From a virus, in IMG/VR virus record IMGVR_UViG_3300032093_000636, positions 1-28,795 of that record: a stretch of DNA of 28,795 bases. One strand, given 5' to 3'. Within the stretch, counting starts at the first letter, position 1, and every line of letters starts with the position of its first letter. The notes beneath the pieces are model-generated. The model worked only from the letters and a program-made list of their open reading frames with translations. It did not search any database and was not told the DNA's origin. The position numbers were made by a program, and so were the translations under genes. This document shows positions 1 through 6,559 of the stretch, piece by piece.

Positions 1-1268
1 TCACCGATGACTACGTTGGGGGAATCCGCATCGACGTCGCCACGGGCAGGCCGACCGCATACTGCATCACGCGCCGCTCAATGGGTGCTCAGTACGTGGA
101 CGAGCAGGAACTCCCCGCCGAGCGGTGTTTGCACTTGTTCGACCCTCAGCGTCACGACTCTTATCGAGGGGTGAGTGCATTCGCACCCGCCATCGCAACC
201 TGCCGCGACATCGTCGACATCCTCGCGGGTGAGAAGAACGCGGTGAAGTGGGCGAGCAATCAGACGGGCATCATCAAGACACCGACGGGCGAGGGAATGG
301 GCTGGGACTCACAGACCGCAACGGGTGACGCCATCGAGAGCATCAAACCCGGCACAATCCACTACCTTAAACCCGGGGAGGATGTTCAAGGGTTCATCTC
401 CAACCGACCGAGCGTGACGTTCACCGGATTCCTCGAAAGCCTCCAGCGGCACCTCGCCGACGCACTCGGGCTTCCGTATGGGTTCTTCATCGACTCTTCA
501 AAGCTGGGCGGTGTGACCGCTCGACTGGACTCTCAACAAGCCGCGCGTGTTTGCTCACGCTATCAGACGATTCTGGTCTCTCGACTCCTCGACCCGATCG
601 TCGAGGCCGTTCTCGCGTACGGCATCGCGCAGGGACTCATTCCGCAACATCCAGACTGGCGGGCGCATCGGTGGCAGTTTCCACCGTGGCCATCGTCCGA
701 CATCGGGCGCGAGACCTACGCCGAACTCGCCGAACTTGAGAAGGGCGGCACCACGTTCTCTGAGTACTACGCGAGCAAAGGCGAAGACTGGGAAGAGGCA
801 TTCGTTCAAGCCGCGAACGAGGCCAAACGCCGCGCAGAAATCTTTGCCGCTGCTGGTGTACCGGATCCTCTGATTCTCGCTCAACAGGCCGACGCCGGGG
901 GGCAATCCGCACCGATGAGTGCACTCGATGACATCACCGAGTTTGCCGAGGACTCCTTCGTCCCACCGAAGGCCGTTCGCGCGGCAGCTGCTCGAGCACT
1001 CCGCGAGCGTGCGAAGAAACCCGCCTCTCAACGCGCGATGACTCCCGTCGGGATCGCTCGGGCGCGCGACCTCGCCAATGGACGACCAGTCTCCGAGGAG
1101 ACCATTCGCCGAATGAAAGCCTATTTCGACCGCCACCAAAGCGACAAGCAGGGGTCAACGTGGGATGATTACGGCAAGGGGCGTCAGGCATGGGACGGAT
1201 GGGGCGGGGACGCTGGACAGACGTGGGCAACCTCAATCGTGGAGCGACTCAACAAAGCTGAAAGCTGA
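1..1268 (+). CDS. Phage portal protein, lambda type, 5'-truncated, with extra C-terminal domain
   Basis: The frame is open from base 3, so the gene starts upstream; 421 residues are visible. Portal proteins form the dodecameric ring at the capsid vertex through which DNA is packaged. Supporting text includes the start 'GIRIDVATGRPTAY', then 'RCLHLFDPQRHDSYRGVSAF', and later 'LADALGLPYGFF' followed by an Arg-rich helix, the order seen in lambda-family portals. From about base 920 there is a separate charged domain containing 'RARDLANGRPVSEETIRRM' and 'WDGWGGDAGQTWA'. I know this type of segment from other phage head or protease-adjacent proteins rather than from classical lambda portals, so it looks like a fused module. 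The next gene overlaps the stop by one base. Family call is fairly sure; the role of the tail domain is unknown. Confidence 0.88.
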   Translation, partial: TDDYVGGIRIDVATGRPTAYCITRRSMGAQYVDEQELPAERCLHLFDPQRHDSYRGVSAFAPAIATCRDIVDILAGEKNAVKWASNQTGIIKTPTGEGMGWDSQTATGDAIESIKPGTIHYLKPGEDVQGFISNRPSVTFTGFLESLQRHLADALGLPYGFFIDSSKLGGVTARLDSQQAARVCSRYQTILVSRLLDPIVEAVLAYGIAQGLIPQHPDWRAHRWQFPPWPSSDIGRETYAELAELEKGGTTFSEYYASKGEDWEEAFVQAANEAKRRAEIFAAAGVPDPLILAQQADAGGQSAPMSALDDITEFAEDSFVPPKAVRAAAARALRERAKKPASQRAMTPVGIARARDLANGRPVSEETIRRMKAYFDRHQSDKQGSTWDDYGKGRQAWDGWGGDAGQTWATSIVERLNKAES

Positions 1269-1432
1269 TGCCATACGCCGTCCGCAAAACCCCAACAGGC
1301 TGGGTCAAGGTGAAGACTATTCCAAACGAATCGGTCGTCTCGCACCACAAGACGAAAGAGGAAGCAATCGCCGCAATCCGCGCTTACTACGCGAACAAGC
1401 GCAAACTCGAAACACGAATCCGAAAGGCATGA
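1268..1432 (+). CDS. Small basic phage protein between portal and protease
   Basis: A 54-residue ORF starts with ATG inside the portal stop codon (TGATG) and ends with a TGA that overlaps the ATG of the protease gene. It therefore fills the gap exactly between two real genes. The protein is basic and begins MPYAVRKTPTGWVKVK, with a later segment 'KEEAIAAIRAYYANKRK' that should form an amphipathic helix. Very short proteins of this pattern (a short beta hairpin, then a 'KxxAxxxxRALYAN'-like helix) are common next to head genes in siphophages, but I know no function for them. The evidence is the tight coupling on both sides and the sensible composition. Confidence 0.72.
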   Translation: MPYAVRKTPTGWVKVKTIPNESVVSHHKTKEEAIAAIRAYYANKRKLETRIRKA

Positions 1433-2331
1433 AGACCACACGTTTCCAAACGCTGAACCCGACGAGCATCGACGCCGAGAAATCGACCATCTTCGGCGTC
1501 AGCGTCATCACCAAGGGCATCGCGAAGGGGCACGACCTCATCGTGGATGAGACCACGCTCGCGCAGGTCGTGAAGTGCGGAAACGGGGCCAAGAATGGGA
1601 TCAAGGTGAAGGTCGGGCACGATTCAGGCGTTGAGGAGATCGTGGGACGGTTGACCAACTTTCGCATCGAGGAGGACAAGGTGCTCGCAGACCTCGAACT
1701 TCTATCCTCCTCACCCCGACGGGATTTCATCTTCGAAATCGCGCAGAAGACACCGGAGGCCGTGGGGCTTTCAATCGCGTTCGAGGGCAAGCCAGAAGCC
1801 GCGAATGGTCAGCAGATGGCACGCTGCACTCGTCTTCGTTCGGTGGACTTGGTGGACGAACCAGCAGCGAACCCCGACGGGCTTTTTGAGGCCACAGTTG
1901 ATGAGCAAAAGAAAGTTGAGACTCCTATGCAGGAAGAACCAAAACCCGAAGCAATGGCCGCCGAGCCGAGCGCACCGTCCGTTGAAGAACGACTCGGCGC
2001 CGTTGAGGCAGCGGTGAACGAAATCAAGGCGATGCTCGCAAGCCTCGTCGCAGAAGAAACCTCAGAAACTCCCGAAGCTCCCGAGATGCCAGAGGCACCC
2101 GCTGAGATGGCCGCGGGAGCCGCTTTCGAGGCCGTTGAGAACAAGATTCTCTCAGCCGTCGAAACCAAGTTCGAGGCACTCACAACTCTCATCAAATCTT
2201 TCGGACCCGTGGCACCCGGCATCAAAGCCGAAGAAGCCGCACCCGCAAAGGTCACCGACTTTTCCGAACTCCGGAAAAACCCCGAGGCCATGAGGAACCA
2301 CCTCGTCGCGCAGGGAATCCTCAAAGCATAA
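1429..2331 (+). CDS. Prohead maturation protease with C-terminal scaffold-like region
   Basis: A 300-residue protein; the start chosen is the ATG at 1429, overlapping the preceding stop, because upstream codons in this frame are shadow of the portal end. Residues 1-155 look like an assemblin/HK97-type prohead protease. Likely catalytic residues are His64 in 'KVGHDSG' and Ser115 in 'AVGLSIAF', followed by 'RSVDLVDEPAANPDGLF', a typical ending of this domain. Residues 160-300 are acidic, rich in Ala, Glu and Pro, with coiled-coil-like stretches ('VEERLGAVEAAVNEIKAML'), as expected for a scaffold. Such proteins guide capsid assembly and are then cleaved away, usually also trimming the capsid protein. 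It lies directly before the cement and capsid genes. Confidence 0.82.
   Translation: MKTTRFQTLNPTSIDAEKSTIFGVSVITKGIAKGHDLIVDETTLAQVVKCGNGAKNGIKVKVGHDSGVEEIVGRLTNFRIEEDKVLADLELLSSSPRRDFIFEIAQKTPEAVGLSIAFEGKPEAANGQQMARCTRLRSVDLVDEPAANPDGLFEATVDEQKKVETPMQEEPKPEAMAAEPSAPSVEERLGAVEAAVNEIKAMLASLVAEETSETPEAPEMPEAPAEMAAGAAFEAVENKILSAVETKFEALTTLIKSFGPVAPGIKAEEAAPAKVTDFSELRKNPEAMRNHLVAQGILKA
1927..2331 (+). other. Possible internal start for a separate scaffold protein
   Basis: An in-frame ATG at codon 167 of the protease gene falls precisely at the junction between the protease domain and the scaffold-like tail. It would yield a 134-residue free scaffold, comparable in arrangement to lambda C/Nu3. 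Upstream there is only a purine-rich 'AAAGAAAGTTGAG', not a clear Shine-Dalgarno, but most genes here lack one. This is inference. Confidence 0.3.
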
Positions 2332-2349
2332 AACCCAACACACAAAACC

Positions 2350-2721
2350 ATGGCACAAAATGACTCAGGGTTCCGTGCATTCCCCGTGGGGGCTTCGGCC
2401 ATCACGGTCGGAACGCGTGTATCCCTCTCTTCTGGCCTCGCCGTAGCGGCGGGGGCACCTAACGGAACCGCTCTCGGCGTCGCAATCGGTGACGCACCCG
2501 CGAACGGAATCGTCACGGTCAAACTCAACACCGCATCAGGCACTCACGAGATGAGAGCCGGGGGCGTCATCAGCGCAGGGGCAGCAGTGTTTCCCGCGGC
2601 ATCTGGAAAAGTGCTTGCAACAACGACATCCGCAAACCTCGCAATCGGGATCGCACTCGAAGCCGCAACCGCTGACGGTGACGTGATCGAGGTCGCACTC
2701 GGGGTGAACGCCAACTCCTAA
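2350..2721 (+). CDS. DUF2190-like capsid cement/decoration protein
   Basis: A 123-residue protein between the scaffold/protease and capsid genes, the position of lambda gpD. The sequence is Ala/Gly/Val-rich with short beta strands: 'ITVGTRVSLSSGLAVAAGA', 'GTALGVAIGDAPANGIVTV', 'AGGVISAGAAVFPAASGKV' and 'AIGIALEAATADGDVIEVAL'. This pattern (beta repeat, initial value, current value, 'GxALExA..GdvIeV') is what I recognise as DUF2190, a family of small beta proteins that bind the outside of mature capsids. The start lies behind an A/C-rich leader ending 'AAAACC-ATG' with no Shine-Dalgarno. Function as a cement protein is inferred from family and position. Confidence 0.72.
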   Translation: MAQNDSGFRAFPVGASAITVGTRVSLSSGLAVAAGAPNGTALGVAIGDAPANGIVTVKLNTASGTHEMRAGGVISAGAAVFPAASGKVLATTTSANLAIGIALEAATADGDVIEVALGVNANS

Positions 2722-2735
2722 CCGCTTAGAATACC

Positions 2736-3680
2736 ATGTACGCAAACACAAGCGCATCACTCCGTGGTGACATTCAACAGGCCGTCATTCAGGCGGGCGG
2801 GGCCGATCAAGGCCTCATCGGTGGTCTCGTCATGCCTCCCTTGTCGGTGGCAACGAAGGCGGGTCAATACCTTCGCATGGATCTCGCAGGGGCTCACCTC
2901 ATGCGGGTTGACGCGAACGCCGCACGACGGGCACAGGATGGGTCTTACAACCGCATCAGCCGTCAGTTCACCGCTGACACCTACCTCTGCGAAGATCGTG
3001 GGCTGGAAGAGTTGGTGGACGACTCGCAACAGGCAGACCTCTCGCGGTTCCTCGACACCGAGGCGACCATCGCGAAGCTTCTCCTGCGCAACATCAAGTT
3101 GGCGCATGAAAGCCGGGTCGCCTCTGCGATCTTCAACTCCAGCAACTTCAACACGTCCTCGCTTTCGACGGCGTGGTCGAACTCCGCGTCAGACCCGGTA
3201 AGTGACATTCTCGCCGCTCTCGAGCGGTTGGCAAAGAAGGGCGTTCAGGCCAACACCCTCGTCGTGAACATGGAGGTCTACAACCTCATGCGGAAGAACG
3301 CGAAGGTGCAGAGCTACATCTTCGGGAGCGTTGGCACGGGCGACCTTCGCAACGTCGACGCCGCTCTGATCGCTCAGAACTTGAACCTTCAGAATGTGCT
3401 AGTGGCGAGTGCCGCGAGCGACTCCTCGAAAAAGGGTCAGGCATTCTCTGGTGGGTTCATCTGGGGCTCGAACTACGCGTGGGTTGGTAACGTGCAGGGC
3501 GGGGACTTTGTAGCAGGTGGCGCAGGCCGCACGCTGACGTGGTCCGCTGACTCCAGCGACTTGTTCACGGTGGAGACCTACCGCGACGAAGCACGTCGCT
3601 CGGGTGTCATTCGGGTGCGTCAACACACCGCCGAGAAGGTCGTTGACTCGACCGCTGGTGAGTTGATCACGATCGCCTAA
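2736..3680 (+). CDS. Major capsid protein (HK97 fold, predicted)
   Basis: A 314-residue protein that follows the protease/scaffold and cement genes, the normal place of the major capsid gene. Recognisable stretches are 'LEELVDDSQQADLSRFLDTE' (the conserved 'lvdd.e.ad' helix of many capsid proteins), 'LRNIKLAHESRVASAIF', the 'NTLVVNMEVYNLMRKNAKV' strand-helix region, and a C-terminal 'ESYR-like' ending, 'VETYRDEARRSGVIRVRQ'. No obvious long N-terminal delta domain is present, fitting a system with a separate scaffold. An intrinsic terminator begins 16 bases after the stop, so this gene probably marks the end of one strong transcript. The capsid call rests on sequence pattern and neighbours together. 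Confidence 0.85.
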   Translation: MYANTSASLRGDIQQAVIQAGGADQGLIGGLVMPPLSVATKAGQYLRMDLAGAHLMRVDANAARRAQDGSYNRISRQFTADTYLCEDRGLEELVDDSQQADLSRFLDTEATIAKLLLRNIKLAHESRVASAIFNSSNFNTSSLSTAWSNSASDPVSDILAALERLAKKGVQANTLVVNMEVYNLMRKNAKVQSYIFGSVGTGDLRNVDAALIAQNLNLQNVLVASAASDSSKKGQAFSGGFIWGSNYAWVGNVQGGDFVAGGAGRTLTWSADSSDLFTVETYRDEARRSGVIRVRQHTAEKVVDSTAGELITIA

Positions 3681-3696
3681 GTGATTGGATTCAAAG

Positions 3697-3730
3697 GGGG
3701 GGACGGGTCACCCCGTCTCCCCTTTTTCTT
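3697..3730 (+). terminator. Intrinsic terminator after the major capsid gene
   Basis: An 11-base-pair stem (one G-T wobble) joins 3697-3707 to 3712-3722 with the four-base loop TCAC, followed directly by TTTTTCTT. This is a classic rho-independent terminator. It sits between the capsid stop codon and the next ATG. Partial read-through would lower tail-gene expression relative to capsid. Confidence 0.85.
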
Positions 3731-3731
3731 T

Positions 3732-3959
3732 ATGGTTCCAGACGTCTCTCAGGTTCAGCGGTACACCGGGGTTCACGGAATCCAAGCTGGTCTCCTAGTC
3801 CTCGCGCCTAAGGTTCACTCGGACTCGGGGCCGATCGCCACGATGGGCAGCGCACTGCCACCGGACACCATCATTCCGAAGGGTGCAGGCATTTACGATG
3901 AGCGTGGTCTCCTGCCACAGATCAAGGGCAAGGGGCTCGAGTTCATCGCGTACGCATGA
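3732..3959 (+). CDS. Small head-proximal protein of unknown function
   Basis: A 75-residue protein read from the ATG at 3732. A GTG at 3681 in the same frame would place the terminator hairpin inside the coding region and add a peptide encoded by a G/C stem, so I reject that start. The protein begins MVPDVSQVQRYTGVHGIQAG and carries 'SALPPDTIIPKGAGIYDERG'. I do not recognise a family. Position between the capsid and connector genes suggests a head or head-tail joining role (for example a lambda FI-like or completion function), but nothing in the sequence proves it. Its TGA overlaps the next ATG (ATGA), so the two genes are translationally coupled. Confidence 0.62.
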   Translation: MVPDVSQVQRYTGVHGIQAGLLVLAPKVHSDSGPIATMGSALPPDTIIPKGAGIYDERGLLPQIKGKGLEFIAYA

Positions 3960-4279
3960 AGGCAGCATTCGCCAACGCACTCAGCCGAGCATTCGCCAAC
4001 GCCGCGAACAACATGGGCGCGTCTGTCCTGCTCAACGGGGAGACCGTGCAGGCAGTGGTCTCTGAAAGCGAATACACGACCCTCCCGGAAGAGGGAGGCG
4101 TGAACGTCGGTGGAGAGTTGACGGTGCGGATCGCTCGAACGGCGTTTGATGAGTTCGGCAAAGGTGGGGACCCTCGGCGCAATCAGTTCACCATCGACGG
4201 GATGAAGTATCGCGTGCTCACGGTGAAGAGTTTGCCAGAGAACCCCATTCTCGAGTTCTTAGTTCGTCAGGATCAATGA
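3956..4279 (+). CDS. Putative head-tail connector/completion protein
   Basis: A 107-residue protein coupled by ATGA overlaps to genes on both sides. After an Ala-rich N-terminal helix it has a beta-rich core: 'ASVLLNGETVQAVVSESEY', 'VNVGGELTVRIARTAF', 'FTIDGMKYRVLTVKSLPENP'. This 'modified tensile strand then inner-barrel' pattern and the gene's place after the capsid resemble lambda gpFII-like or neck proteins that seal the head and bind the tail. The size (lambda FII has 117 residues) fits. Family membership is inferred mainly from position and fold pattern. Confidence 0.55.
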   Translation: MKAAFANALSRAFANAANNMGASVLLNGETVQAVVSESEYTTLPEEGGVNVGGELTVRIARTAFDEFGKGGDPRRNQFTIDGMKYRVLTVKSLPENPILEFLVRQDQ

Positions 4280-4695
4280 GCAGTTTCCTCGCAGATGTCG
4301 CCACCGGAATCGTCGAGGCCATGAAGGCCGACGACGACCTCGCGACGTTGCAGGTGCTCACGTCGGACACCGACGAGGTCAAGGAAACCGCATCCATCTT
4401 CGTGGGCGTTGAGATCGCACGCGAACTGGTCGCCGGGTCGCGAATCTTCATCCTCGACGGTCAGGCCATCCTTCGCGTCAACCGCAATGCCTACACCGCC
4501 GAAGAGTCGGCAGAGATTCGGCAGAATGTGCTCGCCGCACTCCTTAATCCAGTGGCCAACGCTGACTTCGACCAGTTCTCTTTCGGATCCGCAAAGGTGC
4601 TCGGATTCGTCATGGGGAATCAAAACACCACTTTTGCGGACGAGGTGCAGCTGGACTCGTTCACCTTTAAAACATGGGCTTACCAACTGACTTAA
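4276..4695 (+). CDS. Putative tail terminator / tail completion protein
   Basis: A 139-residue protein starting in the stop of the connector gene. It starts with an amphipathic helix (FLADVATGIVEAMKADDDL), continues with strands such as 'TASIFVGVEIARELV', a middle helix 'ESAEIRQNVLAALLNP', and ends with 'DSFTFKTWAYQLT'. Helix, strand, helix, then beta hairpin matches the general pattern of lambda gpU-like tail terminators, which cap the tail tube and stop its growth, and the length (131 in lambda U) is similar. It directly precedes the tail tube genes, as expected. I cannot confirm the family from sequence alone. Confidence 0.5.
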   Translation: MSSFLADVATGIVEAMKADDDLATLQVLTSDTDEVKETASIFVGVEIARELVAGSRIFILDGQAILRVNRNAYTAEESAEIRQNVLAALLNPVANADFDQFSFGSAKVLGFVMGNQNTTFADEVQLDSFTFKTWAYQLT

Positions 4696-4699
4696 AAAC

Positions 4700-5026
4700 A
4701 TGGCAACAATCCACAAAAACTCCCTGAACTACGGGACGCTCGGAACCACGCAGACCCAAGCGGGGATGCTGGTGACGCAGTACAACGCGAAGAAGAGTTC
4801 GGCATCGAAGGAAATCATCGGACCAGACGGTGACGTTCAATCGGTTGCACTCTACAACCTGAAGACCGAAATCACCGTTGATGGCTACATCAGCGGAAGT
4901 TTCACCGGGACAATCGGAAGTGCCGCAGGAACGAGCACGTTCATCGACTCAATCAACCGGACCTTCAGTGCGGAAGACGTCGCAAAGCTCACGGTGTCGA
5001 AGACGCTTTACGCAGGATTGACCTAA
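4700..5026 (+). CDS. Tail-tube-like protein, first of two tandem paralogues
   Basis: A 108-residue, beta-rich protein in the position of the major tail (tube) protein, after the terminator-like gene and before the chaperones. Features: 'NAKKSSASKEIIGPDGDVQ', 'ALYNLKTEITVDGYISGSFT', and a C-terminal 'SAEDVAKLTVSKTLYAG'. The following gene encodes a protein with the same three blocks, so the two are tandem duplicates. Which one forms the tube, or whether both do, cannot be told. It is shorter than typical lambda-like tube proteins, closer to compact T4 gp19/Hcp-like folds. Start follows 'TTAAAAACATG' without a Shine-Dalgarno. Confidence 0.55.
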   Translation: MATIHKNSLNYGTLGTTQTQAGMLVTQYNAKKSSASKEIIGPDGDVQSVALYNLKTEITVDGYISGSFTGTIGSAAGTSTFIDSINRTFSAEDVAKLTVSKTLYAGLT

Positions 5027-5045
5027 TCTCAAACCACTTAAGAAA

Positions 5046-5387
5046 ATGGCTGAAATCATTAAGGGAACAGCGGTGACGTTCGGAACGGGAGGCAACGCGC
5101 CAACCTTGCTAACCTCCGCAAGCGTCAATAAATCCTCATCCAAGAAGGAAATCCCCGACGGTAACGGAGGATTCGGTGCGGTCGTTTACTACGCCATCAA
5201 AGACGAAGTGAACTTTGAGACCTACGAAGCAACATCACCGAACGTCGGTGACACTGCGACACTGCCGTCTCTCATCTCGGGCTTCGTCGAGGGTGCTGTG
5301 TTCGTCACATCATCGGAGTCGGTCGAATCTTCAGAAGACATGACGAAATCGACCGTCACGGCGGTCTCGTTCGCGTCAATCGCTTAA
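5046..5387 (+). CDS. Tail-tube-like protein, second tandem paralogue
   Basis: A 113-residue protein that aligns to its left neighbour: 'VNKSSSKKEIPDGNGGF' matches the Lys-Ser-Ser block, 'YYAIKDEVNFETYEA' matches the 'YNLKTEI' block, and 'SSEDMTKSTVTAVSFASIA' matches the C-terminal block. Similarity is clear in pattern but low in identity, so the duplication is old. A hairpin with a short T run lies about 25 bases past the stop. By analogy with lambda V and similar genes I infer a structural role in the tail shaft. One copy could form the tube and the other the tail initiator or adaptor ring. Confidence 0.55.
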   Translation: MAEIIKGTAVTFGTGGNAPTLLTSASVNKSSSKKEIPDGNGGFGAVVYYAIKDEVNFETYEATSPNVGDTATLPSLISGFVEGAVFVTSSESVESSEDMTKSTVTAVSFASIA

Positions 5388-5412
5388 CCAACCCAACCCC
5401 CGAGGAGTTACC

Positions 5413-5443
5413 GGGAGCGACGGGGCAAAGTCGCGTCTCCTTT
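5413..5443 (+). terminator. Probable weak terminator or attenuator after the tail-tube genes
   Basis: Bases 5417-5421 (GCGAC) pair with 5430-5434 (GTCGC), and the stem continues imperfectly through GGGA/TCTCC with a bulged G. It is followed by a short TTT. It is weaker than the hairpin at 3697, but it occupies the longest non-coding gap of the tail region (5388-5466), directly after a presumably abundant protein. Confidence 0.45.
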
Positions 5444-5466
5444 CAAAACCGGATTCTCACCTTGCC

Positions 5467-5985
5467 ATGATCACCTCTTTCTACACCACGGGAAACCAGC
5501 GACTCGCCGTCGCACTGGCCACCATCGGAATCCCGCCTCACGCAGAGAACCCTGTGACAGTCGAGCGTCGAGCACTCCCGAACGGAGACACCGAGGTTCG
5601 CACGACATTCCACTTCGCAATCGCGGGAACATGGAAGGGATTCGGTGGGGAACCGCAAATCGCTATCAAGGCCGACGCCATCGCGAACGCTTACTTCACG
5701 CTGACCCGAGGGAAGACTCCCGAGGGCATCGACTTTCGAGTTCTCGCGGAACTGGCCATCATCCACTCCTGCCTAGAAGTTCGCGACGAAATCAACCGGG
5801 TGCGCAAGGCCGCAAACCCCGAGCAGAGTTACATCGGCGTCGCCATCTGTGAGAACGCGAGCACCCTTGCATCGTTCGCTCAGGCCTCGCAGGAGTTGAC
5901 CCGGCAGAAGCTCAGGCGCGGGATTCTCTACGCGCCGACCGAGCAACTTCCCGAAGCTCTCAAAACCTTCAAATCCTTCACCTAA
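5467..5985 (+). CDS. Tail-module protein of unknown function
   Basis: A 172-residue protein between the tail tube and the G/GT chaperone genes. It starts MITSFYTTGNQRLAVALATIG, suggesting a small helical N-terminus, then 'TVERRALPNGDTEVRTTFHF' (strand pair), and a long helical C-terminal half including 'RVLAELAIIHSCLEVRDEIN' and 'QASQELTRQKLRRG'. I do not recognise the family. The gene order tube, this gene, chaperone suggests an assembly factor or small tail component. The start sits behind 'CTTGCC-ATG' without a Shine-Dalgarno; the ATG is the first in the open frame after the hairpin. Confidence 0.6.
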   Translation: MITSFYTTGNQRLAVALATIGIPPHAENPVTVERRALPNGDTEVRTTFHFAIAGTWKGFGGEPQIAIKADAIANAYFTLTRGKTPEGIDFRVLAELAIIHSCLEVRDEINRVRKAANPEQSYIGVAICENASTLASFAQASQELTRQKLRRGILYAPTEQLPEALKTFKSFT

Positions 5986-5993
5986 CCATAACC

Positions 5994-6374
5994 ATGCTAA
6001 CCGACATCCAACACCTCATCACGGGAACCTCGAACACCTCGGAATCCATCGCCGGGATTCCATGCCGACCGCTCACCCTTCAAACCTTCGCTCTCCTCGA
6101 ACTAACGGGGAACGAAATCCTCACCGCACCGACCACGCGAATGGCCGACGTTCTCGGGTTTATTTACCTGCACAGCGCACCGGAGGCAGAGGTGGCCGAG
6201 GCAACTGCCGCCTATCTCGGGGGCGACAAGGCACGCATTCTCAAGGCCGCACTCAAACTGCCACCGATTCCACTTTCGGATCTCGCCGCAATCGCTGGTC
6301 AAATCCGCGAGATGATCGAGAAGGCCATGGGGTCGCAGGTGACGGTCGAGGGAGACACCGCAACGGGAAACTGA
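5994..6374 (+). CDS. Tail assembly chaperone, zero-frame product (lambda G-like)
   Basis: A 126-residue mostly helical protein directly upstream of the frameshift site. Recognisable parts are 'CRPLTLQTFALLELTGNEIL' and 'DVLGFIYLHSAPEAEVAEA', typical of tail assembly chaperones in which a short helical domain is followed by acidic helices. Such proteins coat the tape measure during tail assembly and are absent from the virion. The gene ends GGA-AAC-TGA; the heptamer G-GGA-AAC allows a fraction of ribosomes to slip back one base and make a longer fusion. It is the third gene upstream of the tape measure gene, as expected for this pair. Confidence 0.75.
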   Translation: MLTDIQHLITGTSNTSESIAGIPCRPLTLQTFALLELTGNEILTAPTTRMADVLGFIYLHSAPEAEVAEATAAYLGGDKARILKAALKLPPIPLSDLAAIAGQIREMIEKAMGSQVTVEGDTATGN

Positions 6375-6559
6375 GTCGGGCGGGAATCGTCGCGCGGTAT
6401 GTTCACCACTTCGCAAGCGTCTACGGGTGGCAACCGCGCGAGATCCTCGCCCTTTCGATGCAGGACGCAAACGCACTCTTCGCCGCTCACCTCGAGGCGC
6501 AGGGGCACCGCATCAAGTCGGCAGTGGATGTCGGAGACACTTGTGATGGGCTTCCTTAG
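5994..6559 (+). CDS. Frameshifted tail assembly chaperone (lambda GT-like), join 5994-6371 and 6371-6559
   Basis: A -1 slip at 6365-6371 moves the ribosome into the frame ending at 6559 and adds 62 residues, making a 188-residue fusion. The extension contains 'RYVHHFASVYGWQPREILAL' and 'QDANALFAAHLEAQ'. The 'YGW.p..il.l....a' signature is what I know from T domains of many G/GT pairs. No start codon serves this stretch on its own: upstream the same frame is an Arg/Ser-rich shadow of the first gene. The 3' end overlaps the next gene by 14 bases. The T part should bind tail tube subunits while the G part coats the tape measure. Confidence 0.78.
6365..6371 (+). other. Programmed -1 ribosomal frameshift site, GGGAAAC
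   Basis: The heptamer fits X-XXY-YYZ in the correct zero frame (codons GGA, AAC) and lies immediately before the zero-frame TGA at 6372-6374. Lambda uses GGGAAAG in the equivalent gene. I see only a weak GC-rich pairing downstream, so a stimulatory structure is not established. Confidence 0.82.

Noticed and set aside
1184-1441. Minus-strand ORFs across the head genes
   Set aside because: They are shadows with poor composition, in conflict with strong + strand genes, and no minus-strand operon structure is visible.
3681-3731. GTG start giving a longer version of the gene ending at 3959
   Set aside because: It would translate through the terminator hairpin. The ATG at 3732 is directly behind the T run and is more sensible.
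6062-6364. The first part of the second-frame ORF as a separate gene
   Set aside because: It is Arg/Ser-rich shadow of the G-like gene. Only the part after the slippery site looks like real protein.
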